Of a stretch of DNA of 64,000 nucleotides, positions 35,784 through 46,174 are shown piece after piece. The stretch is from Micromonospora sp. Llam0 (GTDB taxonomy: Bacteria; Actinomycetota; Actinomycetes; Mycobacteriales; Micromonosporaceae), in assembly GCF_003751085.1 (NCBI RefSeq), contig NZ_RJJY01000001.1, forward strand, positions 2,790,001 to 2,854,000, read 5' to 3'. The position numbers were made by a program, and so were the translations under genes. Positions within the stretch are counted from its first letter, which is position 1, and the number at the start of each line of letters is the position of its first letter. Under the pieces are notes generated by a model that did no database searches, was not told the origin of the DNA, and was given only the letters and a program-made list of their open reading frames with translations.

Positions 35784-36246
35784 TCCCTTCCAAAACCGCT
35801 GGTGACCAGAGCCGAACACCGGTACATCAACCCCGGTCAGACATCGATGTCTTTCATTGGGTGCCGAGTGCGCCGACCCGAATACACTTATACAGCAGTC
35901 GATGGTCGGCACGCAACGCCTCCAGATTGGTCGACATCAGGCTCGAGTGGCGATGATTGACTCATGGCGATGACATTGCGTAGCCTCTCGGGTATGCTGG
36001 CCCAGCGTGATCAACTGGGCGGCTGTGACACAAAGCCACGCTCGTACGAGTTGCGCCGCGCGCGCCAGGAACAGGCATCAGGAAACAGCCGAGTACGGTC
36101 TCCGCATGGACCCTGCCGTCACGAGGGCGCTCCGTGGTGGCCAAGTTTCGACTGCAGCAGCGTCACCTGCGCATTGACCTGGTTCTTGATCATGATTGAT
36201 CCACAAAGGTCCAGGTCAGTGAGCGGCAGCGAGTAGAAGGTGCCCC
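35784..36246. other. Divergent promoter region of the second cluster
   Basis: 463 bp between the P450 and NRPS starts with no credible gene. It holds the leftward promoter at 35887-35916. For the rightward NRPS only weak candidates are seen, such as TTGACT near 35957 and TTGACC near 36176 with poor -10 boxes. No obvious operator repeat of the StrR type is present, so the second cluster is probably controlled separately. Confidence 0.45.
35887..35916 (-). promoter_or_regulatory. Promoter of the P450-GT1-sulfotransferase operon
   Basis: Leftward TTGCGT (35911-35916), 18-nt spacer, TATAAG (35887-35892). About 100 nt before the chosen P450 start. Confidence 0.55.
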
Positions 36247-39200
36247 GTGATGGACTCAGGTCGGACGCCGCCAACCACCTACCAATCAGACATCTGGGTC
36301 GCAAGTCGCTTATCTCCTGATCTTCCGCAGTTTAATGTGTGCGGATACGAACAGTTCGTTGGCCCGATCGACCACGAGCTCCTGCTGTCCTGCATGCAAC
36401 ATGCCTTACAACGGAACGACGCGTTTCAATTACGTTTCGACGAGGAAAACGGGCAGCTCGTCCAATGGGTGGAGCCTGAGTCGGCGGTGGTCGAGGTCCA
36501 TGATTTCACCAACGCACCCGACCCCCACCAGGCGTGCCATTCCTGGATGGCGCAGGCGTTCTCCCAACCGTTCAAGCTGCGCCGCAACCGGCTGTACCGG
36601 GTGGCCCTGCTCCGGGAGAGCGAGTCCGTCGCCTACGCGTACCTCAACGCGCACCACCTGGTCACCGACGGCTGGGGCGCCCGGCTGTTGCTGCGGCAGC
36701 TCTGCGCCGGGTACGCGGCGGCCGTCACGGGAGCAGAACCTGCGGCCGACCGTGCTGCCTCCTACCTGGACCTCGCGCGAAGCACTGTCGACTACGCCGG
36801 TTCCCCCCAGCGACAACGCGACGTCGAATACTTCCGCGCCAGCCTCGACGGAGTCACCCCCGCGCTGTTCGCTGGCCGGACCGCCGGTCGCTACCGGACC
36901 GCCCGGCACGGCTTCCCCCTGCGTCCGGAGGTCGTCGACCGGATTCGGGCCACCGGCCAGTCACCGTTCACCTTCCTCGCGGCGGCCCTCGCGGTCTACC
37001 TCGGCCGGATACACCGCACCGAGCAGGTCGTACTCGGCGTACCGGTGCTCAACCGGAGCACGTACGCGCAGCGGCAGGCGGTCGGACACTTCGCCAACGA
37101 GCTACCGGTACCGGTCGCGGTTCCCGGTACGCACACCATGCTCGACCTGGTAGCCGAGCTGCAAGGGACCCTGCGCTCGTTGCGCACCCACCAACGCCTG
37201 TCCCGGGGCGAACTGCTGCGCGAGATCATGCCACCGGGCGGGCCCCGGCAGCTCTACGACGTGACCCTCTCCTGGCTGCGTTGGCCACGACCGGAGCCGA
37301 TTCCCGGCATCACCCACCGGACGGTGGCCGCCAGCCGGCTACACGAACAGGACGCCCTGGCCGTGCTCGTCAACGAGTACGACGACGGCGCGCTGACGGT
37401 CGACCTCGACTACTCCCTCGACGTGTTCGACGAGAACTTCCCCGTCACGGCGCTGGCCCGGCACCTCGAAACCCTCATCGACAACGCGCTCGACCGGCCC
37501 GGGGAGCCGTTGGCCCGGATCCCGATGCTCACCGACGCCGAACGCGACCTGGTCACCGGGGCGCACGACGGCAGTGAGGTCGAGTACCCGACCGAGGCGA
37601 CGCTGCACGGCCTGTTCGAGGAACAGGCCGCCCGGACACCCGACCGGGTCGCCGTGGTGGCGGACGGCACCGGCGACACACTCAGCTACGCCGAACTCGA
37701 CGCCCGCGCGAACCAGGTGGCGCGAGCGCTGCGCGCCGACGGCGTCGGCCCCGACGACCGGGTAGCCATCCTGGCCGAACGGGGGGTGCCCCTGATCGCC
37801 GGAATCCTCGGCACCTTGAAGGCGGGCGGAGCCTACGTTCCCATCGACCCGGACCAGCCGCCGGCCCGGATCCGCCGGTTGCTCGTCGACAGCGGCGCCA
37901 AGGTGTTGCTGACGACCGCGCACGCGGAGCGGGAGCGCGGTGACCACGAAGTCGCGGGACTGACCGTGCGCCACCTCGACGCGCTGACGACCTGTCCGAG
38001 CGACCCGGTCGGACCACTCGCCCGGGCCACCGACCTCGCCTACGTCATCTACACCTCGGGATCGACCGGCGAGCCCAAGGGGGTGATGGTCGAGCACCGC
38101 TCGGTGGTCAACCGGATCGCCTGGATGCAGCGTCAGTACCCTCTCGCCAGCGACGACGTGCTGGTGCAGAAGACGCCGGTCTCGTTCGACGTCTCGGTGT
38201 GGGAGCTGTTCTGGTGGGCGCTCGCGGGTGCCCGGCTCGTCCTGCCTCGCCCCGGGGCGCACCGGGATCCTCGTACGCTGGCGGCCATCGTGGCGCGGCA
38301 CGGCGTGACGGTCATCCACTTCGTACCGTCGATGTTGGGGCCGTTTCTCGACCTGCTGGCTCAGGCGCCCGACCGGCGTCGGCAGGCCGACACGCTCCGG
38401 CTGGTCTTCGCCAGCGGCGAGGAGCTGCCCGCCCGGCGGGTCGACCAGTTCCACCGACTGTGGCACCCGCCACCAGGCGCCGATCCCGCCACCAGGCCAC
38501 GGCTGGTCAACTTGTACGGGCCGACCGAGGCGACGGTCGACGTCTCGCATCACGAGTGCCACCACGATCCGGACCGGCCGACGGGTCGGGTGCCGATCGG
38601 CCGCCCGATCGACAACGTCCGGCTCTACGTGCTGGGCCCCGACGACCAGCCGCAGCCGGTGGGCGCGGTCGGCGAGTTGTGCGTCGCCGGGATCGCCGTC
38701 GCCCGGGGTTACCTGGGACGCCCCGGAGCTGATGGGGCGGGAGCCGGCGATGCCGGAGCCGATGGGGCAGCCCCTACCGCAACGCGGTTCGTCACCGATC
38801 CGGTACGCGGCGAGGGCCGGATGTACCGCACCGGTGACCTCGCGCGCCGGCTCGCCGACGGCAGCCTCGAGTACCTTGGCCGCATCGACGGACAGGTGAA
38901 GATCCGGGGAAACCGGGTCGAGCCCGGCGAGGTCCAGCAGGTACTCGCCAGCTACCCGGAGATCCGGGAGGCGGTGGTCGTGGCCCGTACCTCCGCCAGC
39001 CGGGATACCTACCTGGCCGGCTACTACGTGGCGGAGACGGATCTCGATCCGGTACGGCTGCGCGGCCACCTGCTGCGCCAGCTGCCGGACTTCATGGTGC
39101 CCGCCCTGTTCGCCCGGCTGGACCGGGTTCCGCTCACCCGCAACGGCAAGCTCGACGTCGAGGCGCTGCCCGACCCCGTGGCTCGGCAGCAGCGGGAACT

Positions 39201-42200
39201 GGACCAGCAGCCCCGCGACGATGTGGAGCGGACGCTCGCCGCGATCTGGTCGCAGGTGCTCGACCTGCCGTCGATCGGCATCCACCAGGACTACTACGCC
39301 GTCGGCGGCGACTCGATCCTGGCATTGCGGGTGCATGCCGAGGCGCAGCGGCAGGGCCTGCACTTCACCCTCGCCGACCTGGCCGAGCGGCCGACCGTGG
39401 CGGCGCTGGCGGGCAAGGTACGGCACATCGCGCCGGCCGGCCAGCCGGCCGACCCGGGGGGCCCGTTCGCGCTCGTCTCCCCGCTGGACCGGGCCCGGCT
39501 CGGCGAGGCGGCCGACGCCTCCCCGGCCACCGCGCTGCAACTCGGCCTCCTGTACCACAGCAGCGAGCACGAGGCGGCCACCGCCTACCACGACGTCTTC
39601 CGCTACTCGGTCCGGATGTCGTGGCACGAGGAGGCGTTCCGCACGGCGTACGACCGGCTCGTCGCCCGGCACCCCGGCCTACGTTCCTCCTTCGACCTGG
39701 GCGGCTTCACCGAGCCGCTGCAGATCGTGCACAACCGGATCGCCGGCGGCCTCGACGTGGTCGATCTGCGCACCCGCGACCCGGAGGTTGCCCGTGCCGA
39801 AGTGCTGGCGCACATGCGACAGCGACGCCGCCACCGGTACGCCTTCGACCGCCCCCCGCTGTACCTGTTCCGGGTGCACCTGCTCCCGTCCGGTGTGGTC
39901 GACCTGGTGTTCAGCTTCCACCACGTCCTGCTGGACGGCTGGAGCGTGGCCACCGTCGTCGGTGACCTGTTCCGCGACTACCTGCACCTGACCGGCGCCG
40001 CAATCGCGGCGGTCAGCGAGACGGCGCTGCCCGGACCGGCCGCGTACGCCGCCGAGGAGCGCCGGGCGCTCGCCTCGGAACCGGCCCGACGGTTCTGGGC
40101 CGACCGGCTCGCCGGTGCCGAGCCGACCCAGCTCGACGGCTTCCGGCAGTACGAGCCGCCGGGCGCCGATGAGCCGCCGGTCCACCTGGTCGCCCTGCCG
40201 CAATCCCTGGAGCAGCGGGTACGCGCATTCGCCCGCGATCACGGTCTGCCAGTGAAGTCGCTGTTCCTCGCCGCCTACTGCCTGACGGTACGGCTGTACT
40301 CCGGTGCCACCGACGTGACCGTCGGGCTGGTCACCCACGGCCGCCCGGAACTGGCCGGGGCGGACCGGATGGCCGGGCTGTTCCTCAACACGGTGCCGTT
40401 GCGCCTCGGGCCCGGACCCGAGCCCGCCTCCTGGCTGGCGACCGTTCGGCAGGTGTACCGGCGGGAGCAGGAGTGCCAGCCGTACCGGCGGTATCCGCTG
40501 CACGCCATCCAGCACGACCGAGGTGCCGGGCCGGTGTTCGAAGTCGCCTTCAACTACGTGCACATGCACGTCCTGGCACCACTGCTCGAACTGCCCACGA
40601 TCGAACCGCTCGGTTTCGACGCCTGGGAGGAAACCAACTTCACGCTGTTGCTGAACGTGTTCGTGCACCCGGCGGAGCAGCGCGTGTCGCTGCGCATCGA
40701 CGCGGACCGCCGGACCATCACCTGGGCGCAGAGCGGCCTGATCGCCGACACGTACCTGCGGATCCTCGGCCGGATCGTCGACGAGCCGGACGCCGTACCG
40801 GACTTCGGGTTCCTGGCCGCCCCGGCCGGGGCGCTGGCCACGCCCGGGCCGAGCGGCACAGCCGAGCTGAGCGGCACAGCCGAGCCCACCGGCACGCCGG
40901 GCGGGGCACGCAGCGACATCGTCCGCCGCCTCGCCGACCACGTACGGCGTACCCCGGAGGCCGTCGCGGTCGCCGCCGGAACCCGGCGGTGGACGTACGC
41001 GCGGTTCCACCGCGAGGTCGACCGGATCGCCTCCGCGCTGGCTTACGCCGGCGTACGGCGGGGCGACCTGGTCGGGGTCGCGGTGGGCCGCTCCCCCGAG
41101 ATGATCGCGGCGATCTACAGCATCGCCCTGGCCGGGGCGGCCTGCGTCCCGCTGGACGTGACCTACCCGCCGGAGCGGATCGCGGCGATGCTCGCCCAGG
41201 CGCGACCGGCCCTGGTCGTCGCGGACCGGCAGCACGCCGGACTGATCGGCGAACCGGCCACGGTGCTCGTCGTGGATGACCTCCGTACGCCGTCCCGGGC
41301 GATCGTGCCGGCTCCGCTGCCCCCGATCCGGCCCGACGACCTGCTCTACGTGCTGTTCACCTCCGGTTCGACCGGTACCCCGAAAGGGGTGGCGATGTCC
41401 CACGCCGCCCTCGACAACTACCAGGAGTGGCAGGTGGCGGCGGCCAGCTCGGCGGCGGGCGGCGTCACCCTGCAGTTCGCCCCGCTCAGCTTCGACGTGT
41501 CGTTCCAGGAGATCTACACCACGATCAGCGCCGGCGGCGCCCTCCAGATCATCGACGAGCGGCAGCGCCGGGACACCCCGGAGCTGCTGCGGCTACTCGA
41601 CCGCGAATCCGTCGAACGGATCTTCGTGCCCTACGTGGCCCTCCAGCAGCTCGCCGAGGCCGCAGTGGTGCTCGGGATCTATCCCCGGGCGCTACGGGTG
41701 GTGATCTCGTCGGGCGAGCAGTTGCGGGTGACCGCCGAGATCCGCCGGTTCATCGCCACGCTGCCGGCCGGCGCGATCCTGGAGAACCAGTACGGACCGA
41801 CCGAAACCCACCTGGTTACCGCGTACCCGATGGCCGGCGACCCGGAACGCTTCCCGAACCTGCCCCCGATCGGACCGCCGATTCCCGGGGTCGACGTGTA
41901 CCTGTTGGACGAACGGCTACGCCCGGTGCCGACCGGGGTCGCCGGGGAGCTCTACTTCGGCGGGGTCCAGGTGGCGCAGGGCTACTACCGGCAGCCCGAA
42001 CTGACCAGCCAGCGGTTCCTGCCCAACCCGTTCGGCCCGCCCGGCGACCGGATCTACCGCACCGGCGACCTCGCCCGGGTGCTGCCCAACGGCGACCTGG
42101 TCTGGCTGGCCCGTACCGACACCCAGACCAAGATCCGGGGCTTCCGCGTGGAACCGCTCGAAGCCGAGATAGCGATCATGAAGCTGGCCGCGCAGCATCC

Positions 42201-43596
42201 GGGCATCCGCGAGGCCGCGGTGGTGGCGCGACGGCGGGACAGCGTCGATGCCTTCCTGGCCGCCTTCCTCGTCGGCGAGCCAGCCCGGGTCGACCTCACC
42301 GACCTGCGTCGACGGCTGCGGGAAACGCTGCCCGAACACCTCGTTCCCACCAATTTCAGCTGGCTACCCGAGATGCCGCTGACGCCGAGCGGCAAGCGCG
42401 ACGACCGCCGCCTGCGGGAGCTGCCGCTGCGGGTGGAGACCGCACGGCCGGTGGCACCACGGAACCGACGCGAACACGTTCTCGCCGAAATCGTCGCGGA
42501 CCTGCTGCACCTGCCGCAGATCGGCGTCGACGACAACCTGTTCGAACTGGGCGCGACCTCACTCACCGCGATGCGCCTGGTCACCCTGATCGAGAAGCGG
42601 TACGACGTCGCGGTACCGGTCTCCGCCTTCGTCACCGCCCCCACCGTGGCCAGCCTGGCCGAGTTGCTTCGAGTCGGCGGCGCGGACCCGGCGGCGTTCG
42701 ACCCGCTGGTGCCGATCCGCGTCGGCGGCAGCCGGCCACCGCTGTTCCTCGTGCACCCGATCGGCGGCAACGTCCTGTGTTATCTCCAGCTCGCCCGACA
42801 GCTGCCCGGCGATCAACCCGTCTACGCGCTGCAGGCGGCCGGTGTCGACGCCGGGACCGAGCCGGTGCGGTCCGTGCCGGCGCTGGCCGCCAGCTACGTC
42901 GCGGCGATCCGCCGAATCCAGCCCGACGGGCCGTACGCGATCGGCGGCTGGTCGTTCGGCGGCGTGGTGGCCTTCGAGATGGCCCGCCAGCTCGACGCCG
43001 CCGGAGCCGGCCCGGTCGAGCGGCTCATCCTCATCGACCCGATCGCCCGGCGGCCGGGTGATCCGGTGCCGGTCGCCGACGACGTACTGCTCGACTGGTT
43101 CTTCTGGGAGCTGATCCCGCTCGATCAGGACCGGCCGTCGCTGGAGCCGATCCCGGCGAATCTGGTCACGCCCGAGGAAAAGCTCGACTTCGTCGCCCGC
43201 CGGGCCGGCGCCGCCGGAGTGTTGCGCCCGGGCGGGTCGCGGGCGGCGGTGCGGCGGCTGTTCGAGGTCTTCAAGGCCAACTGGGAGGCGATCATCACCT
43301 ACCACCCTGAGGTCGTCGACCAGGACATCACACTGTTGCGGGCCGGCGACCCACTACCGACGCTGCTCGTACCGATGCACGACATCGCCGGAACGCTGCA
43401 TCGCGACCCCCGCAACGGATGGGGCGAACTGACCACCGGCCGGATCGACGTGCTCGACGTACCCGGCAACCACCTGGCGCTGATGGAACCGCCGTACGTG
43501 GCGGGCGTGGCGGACCGGATCGCCGGGCTGTTGGCTGATTCGTCGGCGTGGTCGGCCGCCCGGGTCGAATCCAGCCCGGTCGGCGGTGCGCAGTGA
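36247..43596 (+). CDS. Dimodular NRPS, C-A-PCP-C-A-PCP-TE
   Basis: A 2449-residue synthetase. C1 has intact AHHLVTDG (His near 136) and an opening like EntF, including LRFDEENGQLVQWV, so an aryl or acyl thioester is the likely donor. A1 (SGSTGEPKG near 603) has pocket residues D-V-W-H-F-S-L-V-D, the serine code. PCP1 is GGDSILAL (Ser near 1023). C2 has FHHVLLDG (near 1225). A2 (SGSTGTPKG near 1706) has pocket D-V-Q-F-I-S-Q-L-V, which I cannot assign. PCP2 is GATSLTAM (Ser near 2105). The thioesterase has GWSFGG (Ser near 2236) and a late GNHLALME histidine. GTG 36247 or ATG 36250 follow AGAAGG. It heads the rightward operon and should release an acyl-Ser-X product. Confidence 0.95.
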   Translation: MMDSGRTPPTTYQSDIWVASRLSPDLPQFNVCGYEQFVGPIDHELLLSCMQHALQRNDAFQLRFDEENGQLVQWVEPESAVVEVHDFTNAPDPHQACHSWMAQAFSQPFKLRRNRLYRVALLRESESVAYAYLNAHHLVTDGWGARLLLRQLCAGYAAAVTGAEPAADRAASYLDLARSTVDYAGSPQRQRDVEYFRASLDGVTPALFAGRTAGRYRTARHGFPLRPEVVDRIRATGQSPFTFLAAALAVYLGRIHRTEQVVLGVPVLNRSTYAQRQAVGHFANELPVPVAVPGTHTMLDLVAELQGTLRSLRTHQRLSRGELLREIMPPGGPRQLYDVTLSWLRWPRPEPIPGITHRTVAASRLHEQDALAVLVNEYDDGALTVDLDYSLDVFDENFPVTALARHLETLIDNALDRPGEPLARIPMLTDAERDLVTGAHDGSEVEYPTEATLHGLFEEQAARTPDRVAVVADGTGDTLSYAELDARANQVARALRADGVGPDDRVAILAERGVPLIAGILGTLKAGGAYVPIDPDQPPARIRRLLVDSGAKVLLTTAHAERERGDHEVAGLTVRHLDALTTCPSDPVGPLARATDLAYVIYTSGSTGEPKGVMVEHRSVVNRIAWMQRQYPLASDDVLVQKTPVSFDVSVWELFWWALAGARLVLPRPGAHRDPRTLAAIVARHGVTVIHFVPSMLGPFLDLLAQAPDRRRQADTLRLVFASGEELPARRVDQFHRLWHPPPGADPATRPRLVNLYGPTEATVDVSHHECHHDPDRPTGRVPIGRPIDNVRLYVLGPDDQPQPVGAVGELCVAGIAVARGYLGRPGADGAGAGDAGADGAAPTATRFVTDPVRGEGRMYRTGDLARRLADGSLEYLGRIDGQVKIRGNRVEPGEVQQVLASYPEIREAVVVARTSASRDTYLAGYYVAETDLDPVRLRGHLLRQLPDFMVPALFARLDRVPLTRNGKLDVEALPDPVARQQRELDQQPRDDVERTLAAIWSQVLDLPSIGIHQDYYAVGGDSILALRVHAEAQRQGLHFTLADLAERPTVAALAGKVRHIAPAGQPADPGGPFALVSPLDRARLGEAADASPATALQLGLLYHSSEHEAATAYHDVFRYSVRMSWHEEAFRTAYDRLVARHPGLRSSFDLGGFTEPLQIVHNRIAGGLDVVDLRTRDPEVARAEVLAHMRQRRRHRYAFDRPPLYLFRVHLLPSGVVDLVFSFHHVLLDGWSVATVVGDLFRDYLHLTGAAIAAVSETALPGPAAYAAEERRALASEPARRFWADRLAGAEPTQLDGFRQYEPPGADEPPVHLVALPQSLEQRVRAFARDHGLPVKSLFLAAYCLTVRLYSGATDVTVGLVTHGRPELAGADRMAGLFLNTVPLRLGPGPEPASWLATVRQVYRREQECQPYRRYPLHAIQHDRGAGPVFEVAFNYVHMHVLAPLLELPTIEPLGFDAWEETNFTLLLNVFVHPAEQRVSLRIDADRRTITWAQSGLIADTYLRILGRIVDEPDAVPDFGFLAAPAGALATPGPSGTAELSGTAEPTGTPGGARSDIVRRLADHVRRTPEAVAVAAGTRRWTYARFHREVDRIASALAYAGVRRGDLVGVAVGRSPEMIAAIYSIALAGAACVPLDVTYPPERIAAMLAQARPALVVADRQHAGLIGEPATVLVVDDLRTPSRAIVPAPLPPIRPDDLLYVLFTSGSTGTPKGVAMSHAALDNYQEWQVAAASSAAGGVTLQFAPLSFDVSFQEIYTTISAGGALQIIDERQRRDTPELLRLLDRESVERIFVPYVALQQLAEAAVVLGIYPRALRVVISSGEQLRVTAEIRRFIATLPAGAILENQYGPTETHLVTAYPMAGDPERFPNLPPIGPPIPGVDVYLLDERLRPVPTGVAGELYFGGVQVAQGYYRQPELTSQRFLPNPFGPPGDRIYRTGDLARVLPNGDLVWLARTDTQTKIRGFRVEPLEAEIAIMKLAAQHPGIREAAVVARRRDSVDAFLAAFLVGEPARVDLTDLRRRLRETLPEHLVPTNFSWLPEMPLTPSGKRDDRRLRELPLRVETARPVAPRNRREHVLAEIVADLLHLPQIGVDDNLFELGATSLTAMRLVTLIEKRYDVAVPVSAFVTAPTVASLAELLRVGGADPAAFDPLVPIRVGGSRPPLFLVHPIGGNVLCYLQLARQLPGDQPVYALQAAGVDAGTEPVRSVPALAASYVAAIRRIQPDGPYAIGGWSFGGVVAFEMARQLDAAGAGPVERLILIDPIARRPGDPVPVADDVLLDWFFWELIPLDQDRPSLEPIPANLVTPEEKLDFVARRAGAAGVLRPGGSRAAVRRLFEVFKANWEAIITYHPEVVDQDITLLRAGDPLPTLLVPMHDIAGTLHRDPRNGWGELTTGRIDVLDVPGNHLALMEPPYVAGVADRIAGLLADSSAWSAARVESSPVGGAQ

Positions 43597-44771
43597 CCAC
43601 GCCCAAGGCGTTGATCGTCGGCGCGGGCATCGGCGGGCTGGCGGCGGCGGCGACGCTGCGTCGGGTCGGCATCGACGTCGAAATCTACGAACAGGGCGCT
43701 GAACCGCGACCAGCCGGATCGGCGCTGTCGCTGACCGGCAACGCGCGCGTCGCACTGCGCACCCTCGACCTCGACCTCGACGTCGAACGACGGGGCCGGG
43801 TGTACCCGGCACTGCAGCTGCGCACCGCCGCCGGCCGCCTGATCAGGACCGTTCCGTTCGCGCACCTCGGCGACCGGGTCGGCGCGCAGAGCGTCGCCAT
43901 CCACCGCGCCGAGCTGCATCAGGCCCTGCTCGCGGCGGCCGGCGACCCGCCGGTGCGCCTCGACGCGGCGGCCCGGCGGTTCCAGCTGGCCGGTGACCGG
44001 GTCCGGGTCGAGTTCCACGACGGTCGGACCGCCGAAGGCGACCTGCTCATCGGCGCCGACGGATTCCATTCGGTGGTCCGCCGGCAGATCGCCGGGCCCG
44101 AACAGCCCCGCGAACCCGGGTACGTCTGCTGGCTCGCGACCGTCCCGATGCGGCACCCGAAGATCCGGGACGGCTACGCCGCCCACTACTGGGGACGGGG
44201 CCAGCGGTTCGGTCTGGTACAGCTCGGCGGCGACCGGGTCTACTGGTGGGCAACGTTGAACATGGCACCGGCCATGGCCCGCGACTGGCGGGGCGGCAAG
44301 GCCGACATCGAACGGACGTACACGGGCTGGGCCGAGGAGGTCCGGGCCGCGATCGCCCGGACCCCCGAGTCGGCGATCATCGCCGTGCCGGCACGGGACC
44401 GGCCGTTCCTCGAACGCTGGGGCCACGGGCCGGTGACGCTGCTCGGTGACGCGGCACATCCGATGTTGCCGAGCCTCGGTCAGGGCGCGGCGGTGGCCGT
44501 GGAGGACGCCGTCGTCCTCGCCCACTGCCTGCGTCAGGCGGTCGACCTGCCGCTGGCCCTGCGGCGTTACGAGGCCGCGCGACGCGAGCGGACCCGCTGG
44601 ATGGTCCACCAGGCGTACGCGCTGAGTCGGGTCGAGCAGCTGGCCCACCCACTCGCCGACCTGGCCCGCCGCGTCTACCTGCGCTGGCTGCCCGGCCGTC
44701 TCCTCGACCGACGCAACGAGATCGCGCTCACCTTCCCCGGTGTGCGCGACGAGACGGTGGCACCTGGATGA
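43593..44771 (+). CDS. FAD-dependent monooxygenase (group A flavoprotein)
   Basis: A 392-residue flavoprotein hydroxylase of the PHBH fold. The FAD loop is LIVGAGIGGLAAAATLRR, the second FAD motif is LLIGADGFHSVVR, and the third is LLGDAAHPMLPSLGQGAA. Such enzymes use NAD(P)H and oxygen to hydroxylate or epoxidise aromatic or activated carbon. The start GTG overlaps the NRPS stop (GTGA), so synthesis is coupled to the synthetase. It probably tailors the NRPS product or its aryl cap. The overlap on the other side with the acyltransferase gene (ATGA) continues the operon. Confidence 0.9.
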   Translation: MTTPKALIVGAGIGGLAAAATLRRVGIDVEIYEQGAEPRPAGSALSLTGNARVALRTLDLDLDVERRGRVYPALQLRTAAGRLIRTVPFAHLGDRVGAQSVAIHRAELHQALLAAAGDPPVRLDAAARRFQLAGDRVRVEFHDGRTAEGDLLIGADGFHSVVRRQIAGPEQPREPGYVCWLATVPMRHPKIRDGYAAHYWGRGQRFGLVQLGGDRVYWWATLNMAPAMARDWRGGKADIERTYTGWAEEVRAAIARTPESAIIAVPARDRPFLERWGHGPVTLLGDAAHPMLPSLGQGAAVAVEDAVVLAHCLRQAVDLPLALRRYEAARRERTRWMVHQAYALSRVEQLAHPLADLARRVYLRWLPGRLLDRRNEIALTFPGVRDETVAPG

Positions 44772-46174
44772 ACGCGCCGACGAACAGTCATTCACCGACC
44801 GAGGTACGGCGGGCGCTGAGCCCGCTCGAACGCTGGTACTGGATCGCCGATCAGGTGTCGCCGCTCAACGTCATCGCCCGCGTCCAGGTACGCGGGCCGC
44901 TACCGGAACCGATGCTGCGCGCCGCGCTGGACCGACTGCGCCGGCGGCACCCGCTGCTGCGGGTGGCGATCGCCACCGAGCCGGACGGGCGTTCCCCCCG
45001 GTTCGTGCCGACCGACCGGCCGATCCCGCTGCGCCTGGTCGCCGACGACGAGACGAGCTGGGTACGGCGGGTCGACGAGCACGAGCTCGTCGACCGGGTC
45101 GACTGGCGTAGCGGTCCGCTGTGCCGGACCGTGGCGCTGACCCGCCCCTCAGCCCGCAGCGCGGCCGACGACGAGGTGCACGACCTGCTGCTGACCATGC
45201 CGCACTGTGTCGCCGACGGCACCACGGTGCTCTCCCTGCTGCGACAGTGGATCGACCTCGCCGAGCAGGAGCGTGCCCGTGCCGCGGGCACTGACGGTAG
45301 CGGGGACACCGAGCCAGGTGAGCCGGCGCTGCCCGGTTGCGAGGCGATGTTTCCCCGACGGTACCGAGGCCTGGTCGGGACGCTGCGGCTGCGGTGGCTG
45401 CTGGCCCAGGACCTGTTCCGGGTACGCCGGTACCGGCCGGCCCGGGTCGTACCGAGCCGCTTCGTGCCGTTCACCGAGCGACGTACCCGGCTGATCTCCC
45501 GGGCCCTCGCCCCGGCGCAGGTCGAGGCGCTGGTAGCGGCCTGCCGTAGCGAGCAGACCACGGTGCACGGCGCGCTCGCGGCGGCGATGGTGCTGGCCGT
45601 GGCCACAGAGGCCGGCTCACCGGCACCGGGACACGTCACGATCGGTTCCCCGATCACCTTCCGGGACGCGCTGGTACCCGCCATACCCGAGCGGGCCGTC
45701 GGCACGTACGTCGCCACCGTGCCCACCTTCGTCGCGTACCGTCCGGACCGCTCCCTCTGGGACGTCGCCCGGTCGATCGGTGCGGATCTCGCGGTCCGCC
45801 GCCGGGCGGGCGGCCACTTCGCCATGGTCGACCTGGTCACGATCTCCTGCCCGAGGTCGGTGGCCACCGCCGGGCGGTTCATCGCGATGATGGAACGGAC
45901 CGGACCGGTCAACCTGTGCCTGTCCAACATCGGTCGGCACGACTTTCCCGACCGGGTCGGGCCGTGGCGGCTCTCCGGTGCCCAGTTCGTCGCCGGACTG
46001 TCCGTGGTCGGCTACTTCGTATCCACTGTGAATACCAGCCACGGGCAACTGTCCTGGAACTTCACCTACGTGCCCGACGCGCTGTCACCGGATCGGGCGG
46101 CCGCGCTGGTGGAGGCGAGTATCGACGCCGTACTCGCCGCGATCGACTCTCAACCAGAGCGGAGCCGGCCGTGA
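44768..46174 (+). CDS. Free-standing condensation-fold acyltransferase (PapA-like)
   Basis: A 468-residue protein of the condensation/wax-ester/PapA superfamily. The active-site motif reads TMPHCVADGTT, keeping the HxxxDG histidine, aspartate and glycine. RRHPLLR near residue 58 and a C-terminal latch region near NLCLSNIGRHDFPD fit this fold. It has no carrier or adenylation domain. PapA-type proteins esterify hydroxyls with acyl groups held on a carrier or CoA. It overlaps both neighbours by 4 bp. It likely O- or N-acylates the NRPS product; transfer onto a TE-released intermediate or a sugar is also possible. Confidence 0.82.
   Translation: MNAPTNSHSPTEVRRALSPLERWYWIADQVSPLNVIARVQVRGPLPEPMLRAALDRLRRRHPLLRVAIATEPDGRSPRFVPTDRPIPLRLVADDETSWVRRVDEHELVDRVDWRSGPLCRTVALTRPSARSAADDEVHDLLLTMPHCVADGTTVLSLLRQWIDLAEQERARAAGTDGSGDTEPGEPALPGCEAMFPRRYRGLVGTLRLRWLLAQDLFRVRRYRPARVVPSRFVPFTERRTRLISRALAPAQVEALVAACRSEQTTVHGALAAAMVLAVATEAGSPAPGHVTIGSPITFRDALVPAIPERAVGTYVATVPTFVAYRPDRSLWDVARSIGADLAVRRRAGGHFAMVDLVTISCPRSVATAGRFIAMMERTGPVNLCLSNIGRHDFPDRVGPWRLSGAQFVAGLSVVGYFVSTVNTSHGQLSWNFTYVPDALSPDRAAALVEASIDAVLAAIDSQPERSRP

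Noticed and set aside
36010..36040. CAACTG near the NRPS promoter as a fourth StrR site
   Set aside because: The matching right arm at an 11-nt spacing is absent.
37339..39672. 777-codon minus-strand frame inside the dimodular NRPS
   Set aside because: Antisense shadow; the plus strand has clear C, A and PCP motifs throughout.
39679..41403. 574-codon minus-strand frame inside the NRPS
   Set aside because: Antisense shadow with skewed composition and no domain pattern.
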